Positions 27,673 to 37,012 of a stretch of DNA of 57,815 nucleotides are shown piece by piece. Origin of the DNA: G020353115 sp964389685 (GTDB lineage Bacteria > Bacteroidota > Bacteroidia > Bacteroidales > VadinHA17); NCBI GenBank assembly GCA_964389685.1, contig CAYMFM010000018.1, positions 1 to 57,815 on the forward strand. The letters run 5' to 3'. The notes below the pieces were generated by a model. It ran no database searches. It worked only from the letters and a program-made list of their open reading frames with translations, and was not told where the DNA came from. The position numbers were made by a program, and so were the translations under genes. The number at the start of each line of letters is the position of its first letter. Position 1 is the stretch's first letter.

Positions 27673-27822
27673 AAAAAACCGCTTTATTTGAATCCATTCG
27701 GTTGATCTTCTGGCATTGAAATTGTGTTATTTCGGCAATACAATTATCTTTATCCAGGCTTACAGAAGATCTTTATAGCCGGTTTGCCATAGTTCCGGTT
27801 AATCACTGAAAAAATCTGATCC

Positions 27823-28764
27823 TTGAGGTTTATCCTATTTTTTATCATCGCCATCTTGCAGTTTTATTCGTTTCAGCTCCCCGTTATGACTGATCAGGGA
27901 ATCATAGATACCAGCCGGAATCCTTCAGACACTCCCCTCTTCTCGTTCGGAATGATCAGCGATATCCAGTACTGCGATTGCGAGCACGAAGGTTCGAGGT
28001 TTTACCGTGAATCATTAAAGAAGCTTACAAGCTGTGTCAATGAGCTGAATTCGAAAGATTTATCATTTGTGGTGAGTCTGGGTGACCTGATTGAACGAGA
28101 TTTTACCAGCTACGATTCAGTATTGAACATCCTGGATCAGCTCTCTTGGCCGGTATACCATGTATTGGGGAATCATGATTTTTCAGTTACAGATCAGGAA
28201 AAAACCAAGGTTAACAGCAAACTGGGAATCTCCGACACCTATTACGATTTTGAGATCAAAGGTTACCGGTTTATCGTATTGAATGGTTGTGAGATCAGTC
28301 TGTTTGCACCGGCTGAAAACACAAAGGAATACCGGAGGGCACAACTGCTTTTGAACCAGTTGAAGGTGAACAATGAACACAATGCGATCGACTGGAACGG
28401 AGCCATCGGCATGGAGCAATACAGGTGGTTAAAAAACAGGATCAAAACATCAGAAGAAGCGGGAGAAAAAGTTATCCTTTTCTGCCATTTCCCGGTATAT
28501 CCGAAATTGGTCCATAATTTATGGAATTACAAGACCCTCCTGAGTTTTTTCAACAGGCAGGAGCATATCGTTGCCTATTTCAGCGGTCACAATCACCACG
28601 GCAGTTACGCTACCCTTAAGCATACTCATTACCTCACCCTGACGGCTATGGTGGAAACTCCTGATAGAACTGCCTGGTGCACCGTGAATGTTTTCAACGA
28701 CCGGCTGGAGGTCACCGGTTACGGAAGGGAAAAATCCCGGGTGTTGTATTTTATTGATCAGTAG
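27823..28764 (+). CDS. Metallophosphoesterase, ADPRibase-Mn (ADPRM)-like
   Basis: A 313-aa calcineurin-like phosphoesterase. Metal ligands appear in the usual order: SDIQY (the D-x-Q form typical of Mn-dependent ADP-ribose/CDP-alcohol diphosphatases), GDLIE, GNHDF, FCHFPVY and GHNHHG. The first ~22 residues (LFFIIAILQFYSFQLPV) look like a signal peptide, so the enzyme would act outside the cytoplasm. The start is TTG at 27823; the first in-frame ATG (codon 22) would lose the export segment. Likely substrates are nucleotide-diphosphate compounds; this is by analogy only. A single arm of the dispersed palindrome follows its stop by 8 bp. Confidence 0.85.
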   Translation: MRFILFFIIAILQFYSFQLPVMTDQGIIDTSRNPSDTPLFSFGMISDIQYCDCEHEGSRFYRESLKKLTSCVNELNSKDLSFVVSLGDLIERDFTSYDSVLNILDQLSWPVYHVLGNHDFSVTDQEKTKVNSKLGISDTYYDFEIKGYRFIVLNGCEISLFAPAENTKEYRRAQLLLNQLKVNNEHNAIDWNGAIGMEQYRWLKNRIKTSEEAGEKVILFCHFPVYPKLVHNLWNYKTLLSFFNRQEHIVAYFSGHNHHGSYATLKHTHYLTLTAMVETPDRTAWCTVNVFNDRLEVTGYGREKSRVLYFIDQ

Positions 28765-28772
28765 CTTTGCTT

Positions 28773-28787
28773 AGTCATTGTATCACT
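28773..28787. repeat. Dispersed palindrome, single right arm (copy 4)
   Basis: AGTCATTGTATCACT, one base from the consensus right arm, followed by GGATCTTACTTGTACAGTCTG. A similar sequence follows the right arm of copy 6. No left arm is found. Confidence 0.65.
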
Positions 28788-28976
28788 GGATCTTACTTGT
28801 ACAGTCTGAGGTCTATTGTGCAGCAGCCCAGACCTGTCTGACCGATTGAAAAAAACGGAACGTGTAATTGGCTAAACCAGAAAAATGGTGTAACTTGAAA
28901 CAGATTGATTAACAGATCAGTTCTCGTTTATAATATCCAAAAGAAGATCCATTTATTAACCTAAAAATTTATCGCC

Positions 28977-29519
28977 ATGAAAAGACAATTTTATTATCTA
29001 TTCACCCTGGTTGTAATTCCCCTTATCTTCTCCTGCCAAACTGCAGTGCAAACCGAAGAGGTTGATGTTGAACAGGAAAAAGAAGCCATTATGGCTTTGT
29101 TAAATGCGGAGGCCAAAGCTGCTGCTGAACTTGATATTGATACAATCATTGCCATGCATGTCCAGGATGAAGTCGACTCCAGGCTTCAGATGGGCAGAGA
29201 AAGTTATACGCTCTTTAATGGTTGGAAAGAGGTCGAAGCACATTTTGAAGGTTGGCGGGATTTGGATTTTTCCAATATGACAAATATCCGGAACCGTAAG
29301 GAAAATATGATATTAAAAGTTGGCAACAACTGGGCATGGTTGATCTGTGACAATATCTGGGAGTACGATACGGAAGGGGAGCCGGTAAAAGATGTAAACA
29401 TTCAGATTAATTTTCTTGAAAAGATTGATGGTGAATGGAAATTCTCCTTCCAGGCATATATTGCCAAGCCACAACCGGATAATGACGAAGATGAAGGAAT
29501 GGAAGAGGAGGATGAATGA
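28977..29519 (+). CDS. NTF2/SnoaL-like lipoprotein
   Basis: A 180-aa protein with a lipoprotein signal (LVVIPLIFSC, Cys19) and an NTF2-like alpha+beta cone fold as in DUF4440/SnoaL-like proteins: helix EKEAIMALLNAEAKAAAELD, then ESYTLFNGWKEVEAHFEGW, and strands NWAWLICDNIWEYD and WKFSFQAYIAK. The C-terminus is very acidic (DNDEDEGMEEEDE). These folds bind small ligands or act as non-enzymatic domains; nothing points to a specific reaction. It lies upstream of the large T9SS protein, separated by 160 bp. Confidence 0.8.
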   Translation: MKRQFYYLFTLVVIPLIFSCQTAVQTEEVDVEQEKEAIMALLNAEAKAAAELDIDTIIAMHVQDEVDSRLQMGRESYTLFNGWKEVEAHFEGWRDLDFSNMTNIRNRKENMILKVGNNWAWLICDNIWEYDTEGEPVKDVNIQINFLEKIDGEWKFSFQAYIAKPQPDNDEDEGMEEEDE

Positions 29520-29680
29520 TTGTCATAATGGTTCTAATTCGATCATTGGATTGCTTGTTCGTTATGAGCGAGCCGGTCTGGTCAACCATATCTGACTGAT
29601 AAAAAGTGCGAATCCTATCCATCAAATTTTGGGATTAATTCCGGAGATTTCATATTTTTACTGTAACCAGCGGTTGAAAA

Positions 29681-32464
29681 ATGATTATCCAGTGTAAAAC
29701 CATCCATCGATGGGTAATTTTTTCATGTCCCATTGTTATTTTGTTGGTTTTAATCATACTTCTCACTCCTCCTGTCAAGCGGGAAAGGGAGCGGTATGAG
29801 TATTCCCTGGTGAAGCTGTTTCAGGAAATTCCCGGTTATTGTCTTGATGAACACGATACTGAATTAAGACCTGACCGTCCCGACCTGGCCGCCTTTCATG
29901 AATATGTTATGACCGTCGATCCGGAACTTCATCGGGTCCCTGCAGAACGGCTTGCCAAAGCCTATGAGCAAACCCGGATCATCCGGCTGAACCGAAAACA
30001 AAAAAAATCGTTTGCCGATGCGCTTGAATGGACGGGTTATCCATCCGAATACGGGGGACGCACCCGGTCGTTGATGTTTGATCCGAATGATCCGGAACAC
30101 AAAAAGGTATGGGCAGGAGCAGTGACCGGCGGATTATGGTATAATAATGACATAACCACCCGGGGTTCTCCATGGGTGGCTGTGAATGACTTCTGGGATA
30201 ACCTGTCCATCAGCTGCATCGCATCCGATCCAAATGATCCCCGGGTGTTTTATGTCGGAACGGGTGAGGCTTCTACTGCCGTGATCATCTACCGGGAGTC
30301 TACAGGACGGGGTTCAGGCATTTTTAAAAGCACCGATGGAGGCGATACCTGGAACCTGCTTTCCTCAACGGAAGAATTTGCTTACGTAACCGATATCGAG
30401 ATCCGGAACGAGGGTGGTGAAAGCGTATTGTATGCCGGTGTGGTATCGGGAACATACAAGGGCGAACACCCGTCAGTACCAAGTGATGGATTATACCGCT
30501 CCGCAGATGGAGGAGAAACGTGGGTGCAGGTATTGCCATCGATCACCGGGTTAACAGTACCATATGCACCTTCGGATATCGAGATCAGTGCCGCAGGCAG
30601 GATATTTGTCGGAACAGGGAGAAACCTTGATGGTGAAGGTGCAGCCACCATCCTCTATTCCGATGAAGGGACGACCGGAAGCTGGAACGTTTTCAGCGAT
30701 TACAAAACCATCATCGAAGTCAACGATTCCTTTCCTTACCCGGGGAGGGTGATGCTTGCCAGCGCTCCCTCAGATGAGAATATCGTCTATGCCCTGATAT
30801 CCTCCGGGTATATCCGGTTCGACTCGTTCACCGGGTATTTTTGCAATCATATTCTTCGGTCAGAAGATCATGGCGGTTCCTGGAAAGAGATCACCCTTCC
30901 ACCCTATCATGAAGATCATACCTGGGCTACCCTGGCGTGGCATGCACTGACAGCAGCAGTTGCTCCTGATGATCCGAATACCCTGTTTATCGGAGGTCTT
31001 GACCTTTTACGAACTAACGATGCATCAGCAGATAGTGTTGTCTGGCAATACCTCTCTTCCTGGTGGAACAAAGGATACAGCTATGACCCGGAAGGCCTGC
31101 CCTATGTCCATGCCGACCAGCATGCTATTGTGTTCCGGCCGGGTTCATCCGATGCGATCGTGTTCACCAACGATGGCGGTGTGTTTTACACGGATAGCGG
31201 GAGAGCAATCCAACCCGGGTTTTACGAAATGAATACCAATTTCACAACCCTGCAATTCTATACGGGAGCCATCCATCCATATGCCGGAGTTAACTACTAT
31301 CTGGGCGGGCTCCAGGATAACGGAACCCTCCTTTACCAGGAGGGATCATTCCCGCGGTTTATATTTATCAGCGGGGGCGATGGTGCATTCTGCTTTATCG
31401 ATGAGGATGAGCCCTGGTACCAGATCACTTCCGTTTACCGCAATCTATATTATTTTAATGATGCCAGTATTGACTGGCAACAGGAGCGGTACGCAACTTT
31501 TTACGGTACGGGTACTTTTATCAATCCGGCGGATTATGACTCCAGGCTGAACACTTTGTTTGCCAATGGTACGACCTTTACGGGAGAGTATGATAACCGG
31601 CTGGTTGTGATCGATCACATACCGGGGAATCCTGACGGTCGGTTTGTCGAACTCTATACCGGATCGCCTGTACCCTATTCCCATCTTCATGCATCCCGAT
31701 ATTCTCCCCTGGAAAGCACCACACTCTATGTTGGTACACAATCGGGCCGCCTGTTCAGGGTGCAGCATGCACAGAAAAATCCCGTTGTAAGGGATATCAC
31801 GGGAATCAATTTCCCTGTGGGGAATATTTCATCGGTTGCTATGGGAGGGTCCGAAGATACCCTGCTGGTTACCTTTTCAAATTATGGCGTGGAGTCGGTA
31901 TGGATGACAACGGATAACGGGACAACCTGGGAAAACAAGGAAGGGAATCTACCCGATATGCCCGTGCGTTGGAGCATCCTTCTGCCCCAGGATGCAAACA
32001 AGGCACTTCTGGCAACGGAAATCGGAGTATGGGCTACGGATGACCTGGACAGTGATCCGGTTGATTGGGTTCCTGCCAACAACGGAATGGCAAATGTACG
32101 TGTTGACATGCTACGGTTACGCAGAAGTGACAACACGATACTGGCAGCAACACATGGCAGGGGTTTTTTTATGGCTTCCTATAAAATCAACCTTATTCCA
32201 GTTGATCCGGATGATTTTAAAATTGACCTCTATCCCAATCCGACCGACGGGTACCTTAAGCTCTCTTTTTTCTGCCATGAAACGGGAGAGATCTACATCA
32301 AGATTATGAACTCCCAGGGGCAGGTCATCATTTCCCATAGAGCAAGAAGTTATCCCGGTCCTTTCAGTAAAGTGTTTGATCTTACGCATGAAGCGGGTGG
32401 TTTATATATCGTTGCCATTACCGTCGGCGGAACCACGTTTGAAAGGAAGATCATCCTGCTGTAA
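29681..32464 (+). CDS. Sortilin/BNR-repeat beta-propeller protein with T9SS sorting domain
   Basis: A 927-aa protein. An N-terminal membrane/signal segment (VIFSCPIVILLVLIILL, about residues 12-30) is followed by propeller blades with BNR/Asp-box motifs (STDGGDTWNLL, SADGGETWVQV, SEDHGGSWKEI, TTDNGTTWENK), as in VPS10/sortilin-like and exo-alpha-sialidase-like proteins. The last ~80 residues form a type A T9SS C-terminal domain (IDLYPNPTDGYLKLSFF to TFERKIILL), so it should be secreted and probably attached to the surface. The sialidase catalytic residues are not evident. The gene is single and followed by GC-rich hairpins and a T-run near 32571. Confidence 0.9.
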   Translation: MIIQCKTIHRWVIFSCPIVILLVLIILLTPPVKRERERYEYSLVKLFQEIPGYCLDEHDTELRPDRPDLAAFHEYVMTVDPELHRVPAERLAKAYEQTRIIRLNRKQKKSFADALEWTGYPSEYGGRTRSLMFDPNDPEHKKVWAGAVTGGLWYNNDITTRGSPWVAVNDFWDNLSISCIASDPNDPRVFYVGTGEASTAVIIYRESTGRGSGIFKSTDGGDTWNLLSSTEEFAYVTDIEIRNEGGESVLYAGVVSGTYKGEHPSVPSDGLYRSADGGETWVQVLPSITGLTVPYAPSDIEISAAGRIFVGTGRNLDGEGAATILYSDEGTTGSWNVFSDYKTIIEVNDSFPYPGRVMLASAPSDENIVYALISSGYIRFDSFTGYFCNHILRSEDHGGSWKEITLPPYHEDHTWATLAWHALTAAVAPDDPNTLFIGGLDLLRTNDASADSVVWQYLSSWWNKGYSYDPEGLPYVHADQHAIVFRPGSSDAIVFTNDGGVFYTDSGRAIQPGFYEMNTNFTTLQFYTGAIHPYAGVNYYLGGLQDNGTLLYQEGSFPRFIFISGGDGAFCFIDEDEPWYQITSVYRNLYYFNDASIDWQQERYATFYGTGTFINPADYDSRLNTLFANGTTFTGEYDNRLVVIDHIPGNPDGRFVELYTGSPVPYSHLHASRYSPLESTTLYVGTQSGRLFRVQHAQKNPVVRDITGINFPVGNISSVAMGGSEDTLLVTFSNYGVESVWMTTDNGTTWENKEGNLPDMPVRWSILLPQDANKALLATEIGVWATDDLDSDPVDWVPANNGMANVRVDMLRLRRSDNTILAATHGRGFFMASYKINLIPVDPDDFKIDLYPNPTDGYLKLSFFCHETGEIYIKIMNSQGQVIISHRARSYPGPFSKVFDLTHEAGGLYIVAITVGGTTFERKIILL

Positions 32465-32469
32465 CGAAA

Positions 32470-32585
32470 CACGATCCGTCACCTGTCCCTGCCCGACTAC
32501 ATCGTTCCCGCCCGGATGACTTCCGGTCGGACGGGCGGGCGGAGATCCGGAATGGATCAGGCGGACCGGATTTTTTTTCTTTCCA
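32470..32585 (+). repeat. GC-rich hairpin block after the BNR gene
   Basis: Contains GATCCGTCACCTGTCC, GACGGGCGGGCGGAGATCCG and GGATCAGGCGGACCGGA followed by eight T. The wording resembles the ~200-bp composite repeat (CCGTCACCCGTCCGACTGCG...). It can serve as terminator of the upstream gene. Confidence 0.55.
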
Positions 32586-32660
32586 CGAGATATTTCCCCA
32601 GCTGATTCTTTTTGTGTAAATTTCATTTCTCATTTCGTAAATCCATTCAATACCATAATC

Positions 32661-34139
32661 ATGAAACCAACCATCAATCCAACGAAAGATCTCCTTTCAC
32701 GAAGATCTTTTATCGGCCGGTCTGCGACGGCTTTTGCAGGACTGACCATTCTCCCGGGTCATGTAGTCAGTGGACTGGGACATATTCCACCCAGCGATAA
32801 ACTAAACATTGCCGGTATCGGGATCGGTGGAAAAGGAAAGGATAACCTGAAGAACATGGTGGGGCAGAACATTGTAGCCCTGTGCGATGTGGACTGGGAC
32901 TATGCAGCCCCGGTATTTACCACCTATCCGAAGGCAAAAAAGTGGAAGGATTACCGGAGGATGCTTGAAGAGCAGAAGGATATCGATGCATGTGTGATCG
33001 CCACGCCGGATCACACCCATGCACTTCCTGCCATCCAGGCCATGGAGATGGGGAAGCATGTTTATGTTCAGAAGCCATTGACCCATTCGGTCTGGGAATC
33101 ACGGCAACTAACACGGACGGCTCAAAAAACGGGGGTGGTAACCCAGATGGGTATCGAAGGCCACTCCACGGATAACGTACGAAAAGTTGCCGAACAGATC
33201 CGAAGTGGGGCAATTGGTGAGATCCGCGAGGTTCATGCATGGACGAATCGTCCCATCTGGCCACAGGGCCTGGAGCGGCCCACCGAAAAGGTGCCTGTCC
33301 CGGAAACACTGGAATGGGATCTGTTTATCGGACCGGCTCCCTGGCGTCCATACCATCCGGCATATACGCCCTGGAACTGGCGAGGCTGGTGGGATTTTGG
33401 TACCGGGGCACTGGGTGATATGGGGTGCCATGTGTTGGACGTGATCTTCTTTGCCCTGAAGCTGGGCTACCCGGTCGATGTAGAATCCAGTTCAACCTCA
33501 GTAAATAATGAAAGTCCCCCGATTGCTTCCCGTGTCAAATACACCTTCCCGGCAAGAGCCTCTCTACCCAACCTGGAACTTCCGGAAGTCACGGTAACGT
33601 GGCACGATGGCGGACTACTACCACCCCGTCCGGAAGAGCTGGCTGACGGTGAACCCCTTGGCAGCGAGGGAGGAGGCAATCTGTTCATTGGCAGTAAAGG
33701 CAAGATCATCTGCGATAACTATGGCGGAAACTACAAATTGTTGCCATCCACCCGGGAGTTTCCTGAACCCGGGGAATCCTTCCATCGTATTCCCGACCAT
33801 CCACTCGGCGGAGGCAGGCATGAGATGGATTGGGTGAGGGCATGTAAGGAGAGTCCGGGAAACAGGAAAGATCCCTGTGCCCCTTTCAAATATTCCGGTC
33901 CGCTATCGGAAATGGTCCTCATGGGCAACCTGGTCATCCGCCTCCAGCAACTGAACCGGAAACTGATGTGGGATGGCGAAAAGATGGAAATTACCAACAT
34001 TGTACCGAATGATAAACTCAGGGTCCGGAAACCGGCTGGGTCATCCACCGGTTCCCGGCCGGAATGGCAGGAGGTCAGTGCCCTGGATTCTGCCAACGAG
34101 TGGATCCGGCATACCTACCGGGAAGGATGGAACCTTTAA
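32661..34139 (+). CDS. Gfo/Idh/MocA-family oxidoreductase with Tat signal
   Basis: A 492-aa NAD(P)-dependent sugar oxidoreductase-like enzyme. The N-terminus has a twin-arginine signal (SRRSFIGRSATAFAGLTILP), so a folded, cofactor-loaded protein is exported. The Rossmann domain shows GIGIGGKGKDN, ALCDVDWD and the family motif in the form VQKPLTHS (QKP in place of EKP). The C-terminal half (GWWDFGTGALGDMGCHVLDV) matches the Bacteroidota/planctomycete secreted group. The substrate is likely a sugar or sugar derivative. The SDR gene starts 25 nt downstream, so the two form a probable operon. Confidence 0.92.
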   Translation: MKPTINPTKDLLSRRSFIGRSATAFAGLTILPGHVVSGLGHIPPSDKLNIAGIGIGGKGKDNLKNMVGQNIVALCDVDWDYAAPVFTTYPKAKKWKDYRRMLEEQKDIDACVIATPDHTHALPAIQAMEMGKHVYVQKPLTHSVWESRQLTRTAQKTGVVTQMGIEGHSTDNVRKVAEQIRSGAIGEIREVHAWTNRPIWPQGLERPTEKVPVPETLEWDLFIGPAPWRPYHPAYTPWNWRGWWDFGTGALGDMGCHVLDVIFFALKLGYPVDVESSSTSVNNESPPIASRVKYTFPARASLPNLELPEVTVTWHDGGLLPPRPEELADGEPLGSEGGGNLFIGSKGKIICDNYGGNYKLLPSTREFPEPGESFHRIPDHPLGGGRHEMDWVRACKESPGNRKDPCAPFKYSGPLSEMVLMGNLVIRLQQLNRKLMWDGEKMEITNIVPNDKLRVRKPAGSSTGSRPEWQEVSALDSANEWIRHTYREGWNL

Positions 34140-34164
34140 TCACCAAACCGACTGATTGAACGCC

Positions 34165-34989
34165 ATGAAACAGGCGCTTATAACCGGCGGGGCAGGAGGA
34201 TTGGGAAGAATAACGTCCGAATACCTTGCATCGAAGGGCTGGCATGTTTTCGCTGCTGATCTGAACCAGGCAGACACCGGGAAGAATGAACATCCCCGGA
34301 TCACACCGGTTTATACAGATATAACCAGCGAGACTTCAATCAATGATGCATTTACCTTTGTTTCTGACAAAACAGACGGATTGGATGCAATCATCCACCT
34401 GGCAGGTATGCTGTTGATCGGGTCTCTGGTTGAGATTCCGAGCCGGGATATCGAGCACATCATGAATGTTAACCTCCTGGGCGTTTATCGGGTAAACCGG
34501 ATCTTTCTTCCCCTGCTGTTAAAGAGGAAGGGACGAATCATTATTGTCTCTTCGGAGACCGGCTGGCAGCGTGCTGCTCCGTTCAACGGCCCCTATGCGA
34601 TGAGCAAACATGCATTAGAGGCATACTCCGATGCACTTAGGTGTGAGCTGGGTTTGCTCGGTATCCGGGTAATCAAAATTCAACCGGGTGCATTAAAGAC
34701 CGGATTGACCCGCCAGGTAGAAGATCTGTTTACCGATGCCAGGCAATCAAGCCGGTTGTTCAGTGAACACCTTGAAGCGGTTATCGATCGGTTAGAAGAT
34801 GTCTACGAAAAAGCCGGCGATCCGGAACGGCTTGCACGGGTAATTGATAAAACATTGACAGTAAAGAAACCACGAACCCGTTATTCAGTCATGCCGGACA
34901 GAGCCCGCTCCTTTCTTGAATGGTTACCGGTCAGGTGGGCAGACCGGATATACCGAAGGGTATTGAAGACGGGGAAACCGCGTAAATAG
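34165..34989 (+). CDS. Short-chain dehydrogenase/reductase (SDR)
   Basis: A 274-aa classical SDR. The cofactor motif TGGAGGLG stands at the N-terminus, the NNAG-equivalent is HLAG, the catalytic Ser is in IIIVSSETGW and the Tyr/Lys pair is YAMSKHA. An ATG at 34165 is preferred to an in-frame TTG three codons earlier. It resembles the SDR groups acting on retinoid/steroid-like or lipid substrates, with an extended C-terminus (SVMPDRARSFLEWLPVRWAD). It is probably co-transcribed with the oxidoreductase. The substrate is unknown. Confidence 0.88.
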   Translation: MKQALITGGAGGLGRITSEYLASKGWHVFAADLNQADTGKNEHPRITPVYTDITSETSINDAFTFVSDKTDGLDAIIHLAGMLLIGSLVEIPSRDIEHIMNVNLLGVYRVNRIFLPLLLKRKGRIIIVSSETGWQRAAPFNGPYAMSKHALEAYSDALRCELGLLGIRVIKIQPGALKTGLTRQVEDLFTDARQSSRLFSEHLEAVIDRLEDVYEKAGDPERLARVIDKTLTVKKPRTRYSVMPDRARSFLEWLPVRWADRIYRRVLKTGKPRK

Positions 34990-35025
34990 GTGGGGAGTTA
35001 ACGTTTGTCCAACACCAGTACAAAT

Positions 35026-35102
35026 AGTCGTACCCCGTACTGAAGCCGGGGCACGACTGTTTTCTCTCGTCGCTCGACTCCAGCTCGGGCGACGAGTTTT
35101 TG
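35026..35102 (+). terminator. Double hairpin terminator after the SDR gene
   Basis: AGTCGTACCCCG/CGGGGCACGACT (35026-35058), then CTCGTCGCTCGA/TCGGGCGACGAG (about 35066-35097) followed by TTTTTG. Both hairpins belong to families found elsewhere in the window, here in position to end the oxidoreductase-SDR transcript. Confidence 0.6.
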
Positions 35103-35112
35103 TAAATCCAGT

Positions 35113-35194
35113 AGTGATACGATGACTTAACCCCCATGGAATGGCCACTGTGGAACGGATGCAAACACATGCTTCACTTAGTCATTGCATCACT
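35113..35194. repeat. Dispersed palindrome, copy 5
   Basis: Left arm AGTGATACGATGACT (35113-35127); right arm AGTCATTGCATCACT (35180-35194) has two changes, so the stem is imperfect. It is followed by seven T and GTTCGTTTAATCAACG as in copy 1. Confidence 0.8.
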
Positions 35195-35335
35195 TTTTTT
35201 GTTCGTTTAATCAACGTAGGGATTTATCGGTCCATGAAACGATTTCCGGAGAATAACAGTTGTAGTTAGACCGGGGGTTCCTGTGTACTGGTATCTTCTT
35301 TAAATATGTCGCCACTAGGTGGCTCAAAAAATAGC

Positions 35336-35552
35336 AGGTTAATCGACAAATGAACGAAAATCCAATCCGTCACCCGTCCGACTGCGTCATCCGGGCGGAG
35401 ACCCGAAATGGGTCAGACGGTACCGTGAAATCCGGTCTGACTGCTGGCCCTGTAAAATAAAGACGATGTCTTTACTGCGTACCAGTATTTCACAGGGCTG
35501 GATGGTGGTGCGGGCTTGGCGGAAGCAGGTCTGACCGATAGGGAAAAACGGA
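35336..35552. repeat. ~200-bp composite repeat, copy B
   Basis: Second copy of the block at 18941-19150, with the same order of sub-elements and the hairpin arms GCCCTGTAAAATA (35447-35459) and TATTTCACAGGGC (35486-35498). A further isolated right arm follows at 35571-35583. Confidence 0.85.
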
Positions 35553-35711
35553 GCTTTTACTGCAGTGCAGTATTTCACAGGGCCCGTATCGTATAGCTTT
35601 TTTTCGTCATTGATCCTGCTACACACCTAACCGATAAACGTCTATCGTTTTTCTGTATCATCAGTTTTTCAGCTCCGGAGGAGTTGAGCAAGAAGAAGGA
35701 ACTTGAGGAAA

Positions 35712-36890
35712 TCAGTAATACAACAGCCAGGCGTTTGGTTCGACGGTTTCTCTGATCTCGTGCAGTTTCCGGATGGCCTCATTTCTCGATGAGTATACAT
35801 GAAAGCTGACAGCATGCAATCTGCCGATCATCCCGAATTTTTTGGAATCGTATCCTTTATTTCTCAGCAATGTAACGTAGTTATCGGCATTTTGCTCGAT
35901 CTCGAAACAACCTGCGACGACATAAAATTTCTTCTCTCCGGAAATGGCAGGTTGCACAACCTCTTCTTCTACTGCTGGTTCTTCGGGCATTATTTCGGGT
36001 TGTTCGGTTTGGACTGGCTGTTCCATTTCGGTATTGTCTTCATCAACCACAGCAGGTTGAGGGGTTGCTGCTTCCTCGGTTCTTTCCATTTCATCCGGAT
36101 ATGGAGGTACTGGTTCAGTTGGTTTACCGTCTCTCAGAAAGAAAAACCAGATCAGGAATAGTGCAACCGGTATCAACAGTAACAACAGCCACAGGTAACC
36201 TTTTGATTTTTTCTTTTCTTCATAGATAAAGGAGGGTTTTTCTTCTTCCACTTTTCCCGGTGGTTCCTCGGTAACCTCTTCGATCTCCTCCTTTTTTTCC
36301 GGTAGTTCTTCCGCTTCCTCTTTGATTTCCTCTTCTTCCGCCACAGCTTCTTTCTCTTTTTCCTCCAACTCGATCAACTCTTTTGGTTCCTCTGCTTTAC
36401 CGGCAGTGACCTTCACCGACTCTTTTTCTTTCTCTTCTGCTTTCTTTTTCTCCTCTTCCTCCTTCTTCTTCGCTTCCTTCATTTTCTTCTCCTCAGCTTC
36501 TTTTGCTTCCTCAGCCTTTTTCTTCTCCTCTTTCCCTTTCTTCTCCTCCACTTCCTGTTCTTTTGCAGACGTTATGGGAATGAACTGAATTTTCCCTTTT
36601 TCATCTTTTTGAAACTCTCCCAGATTTTCAATGACATGAGATTCCCCTTTCTCCAGTTCAAGGAAAATCTCCTTCACAAATTTTTCCGTTTTTTCCAGTG
36701 CTTCCTCCTTTTCAATGTTTTCCTGTTCGGCGACAAAACCGACAAACACGCCATCGTTAAATTTCAGAAATTCGTTAAAAAGGATGGTTCCCGGTTCATC
36801 TTTTTTTGCAATAAAAGCACCCAGTTCGGGGATGATGATCCGGTTACTGGTTTTCAGCAGTTCGATTATATATTTATCCATTACTGACAT
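35712..36890 (-). CDS. HU/CCDC81-like N-terminus, charged coil, TM helix and SPOR domain
   Basis: A 392-aa inner-membrane protein. Residues 1-105 resemble the bacterial HU-CCDC81 domains (YIIELLKTSNRIIIPELGAF, GVFVGFVAEQENIEKEEAL). A Lys/Glu-rich region (about 110-225) with runs such as KKKEEEEKKKAEEKEKE is expected to form a long helix. One membrane helix (GYLWLLLLLIPVALFLIWF, about 232-252) leads to a Pro/Glu-rich linker and a C-terminal SPOR domain (FYVVAGCFEIEQNADNYVTL) that binds denuded peptidoglycan glycans at division sites. The N-terminus is therefore cytoplasmic and SPOR periplasmic. It heads a run of cell-envelope genes on the minus strand. Confidence 0.9.
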   Translation of the reverse strand: MSVMDKYIIELLKTSNRIIIPELGAFIAKKDEPGTILFNEFLKFNDGVFVGFVAEQENIEKEEALEKTEKFVKEIFLELEKGESHVIENLGEFQKDEKGKIQFIPITSAKEQEVEEKKGKEEKKKAEEAKEAEEKKMKEAKKKEEEEKKKAEEKEKESVKVTAGKAEEPKELIELEEKEKEAVAEEEEIKEEAEELPEKKEEIEEVTEEPPGKVEEEKPSFIYEEKKKSKGYLWLLLLLIPVALFLIWFFFLRDGKPTEPVPPYPDEMERTEEAATPQPAVVDEDNTEMEQPVQTEQPEIMPEEPAVEEEVVQPAISGEKKFYVVAGCFEIEQNADNYVTLLRNKGYDSKKFGMIGRLHAVSFHVYSSRNEAIRKLHEIRETVEPNAWLLYY

Positions 36891-37012
36891 TTTTGTGATC
36901 CTGTGGTATCCCTGATCCGGAGATACTTCGTAAACTGAATATCCCCGGTTTACTAAATTTAGTATGAAGGTAAGGTTTTTTCAAGATAAAAGGAAAAAAA
37001 TACAAATCGAAG

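Larger units (their letters stand above)
34990..35711. other. Intergenic repeat block
   Basis: About 720 bp of repeats: the double hairpin after the SDR gene (35026-35102), dispersed palindrome copy 5 (35113-35194) with its shared 3' flank (GTTCGTTTAATCAACG at 35201, GAATAACAGTTGTAGTTAGA near 35252), and copy B of the ~200-bp composite repeat (35336-35552). No gene is supported. Confidence 0.8.
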
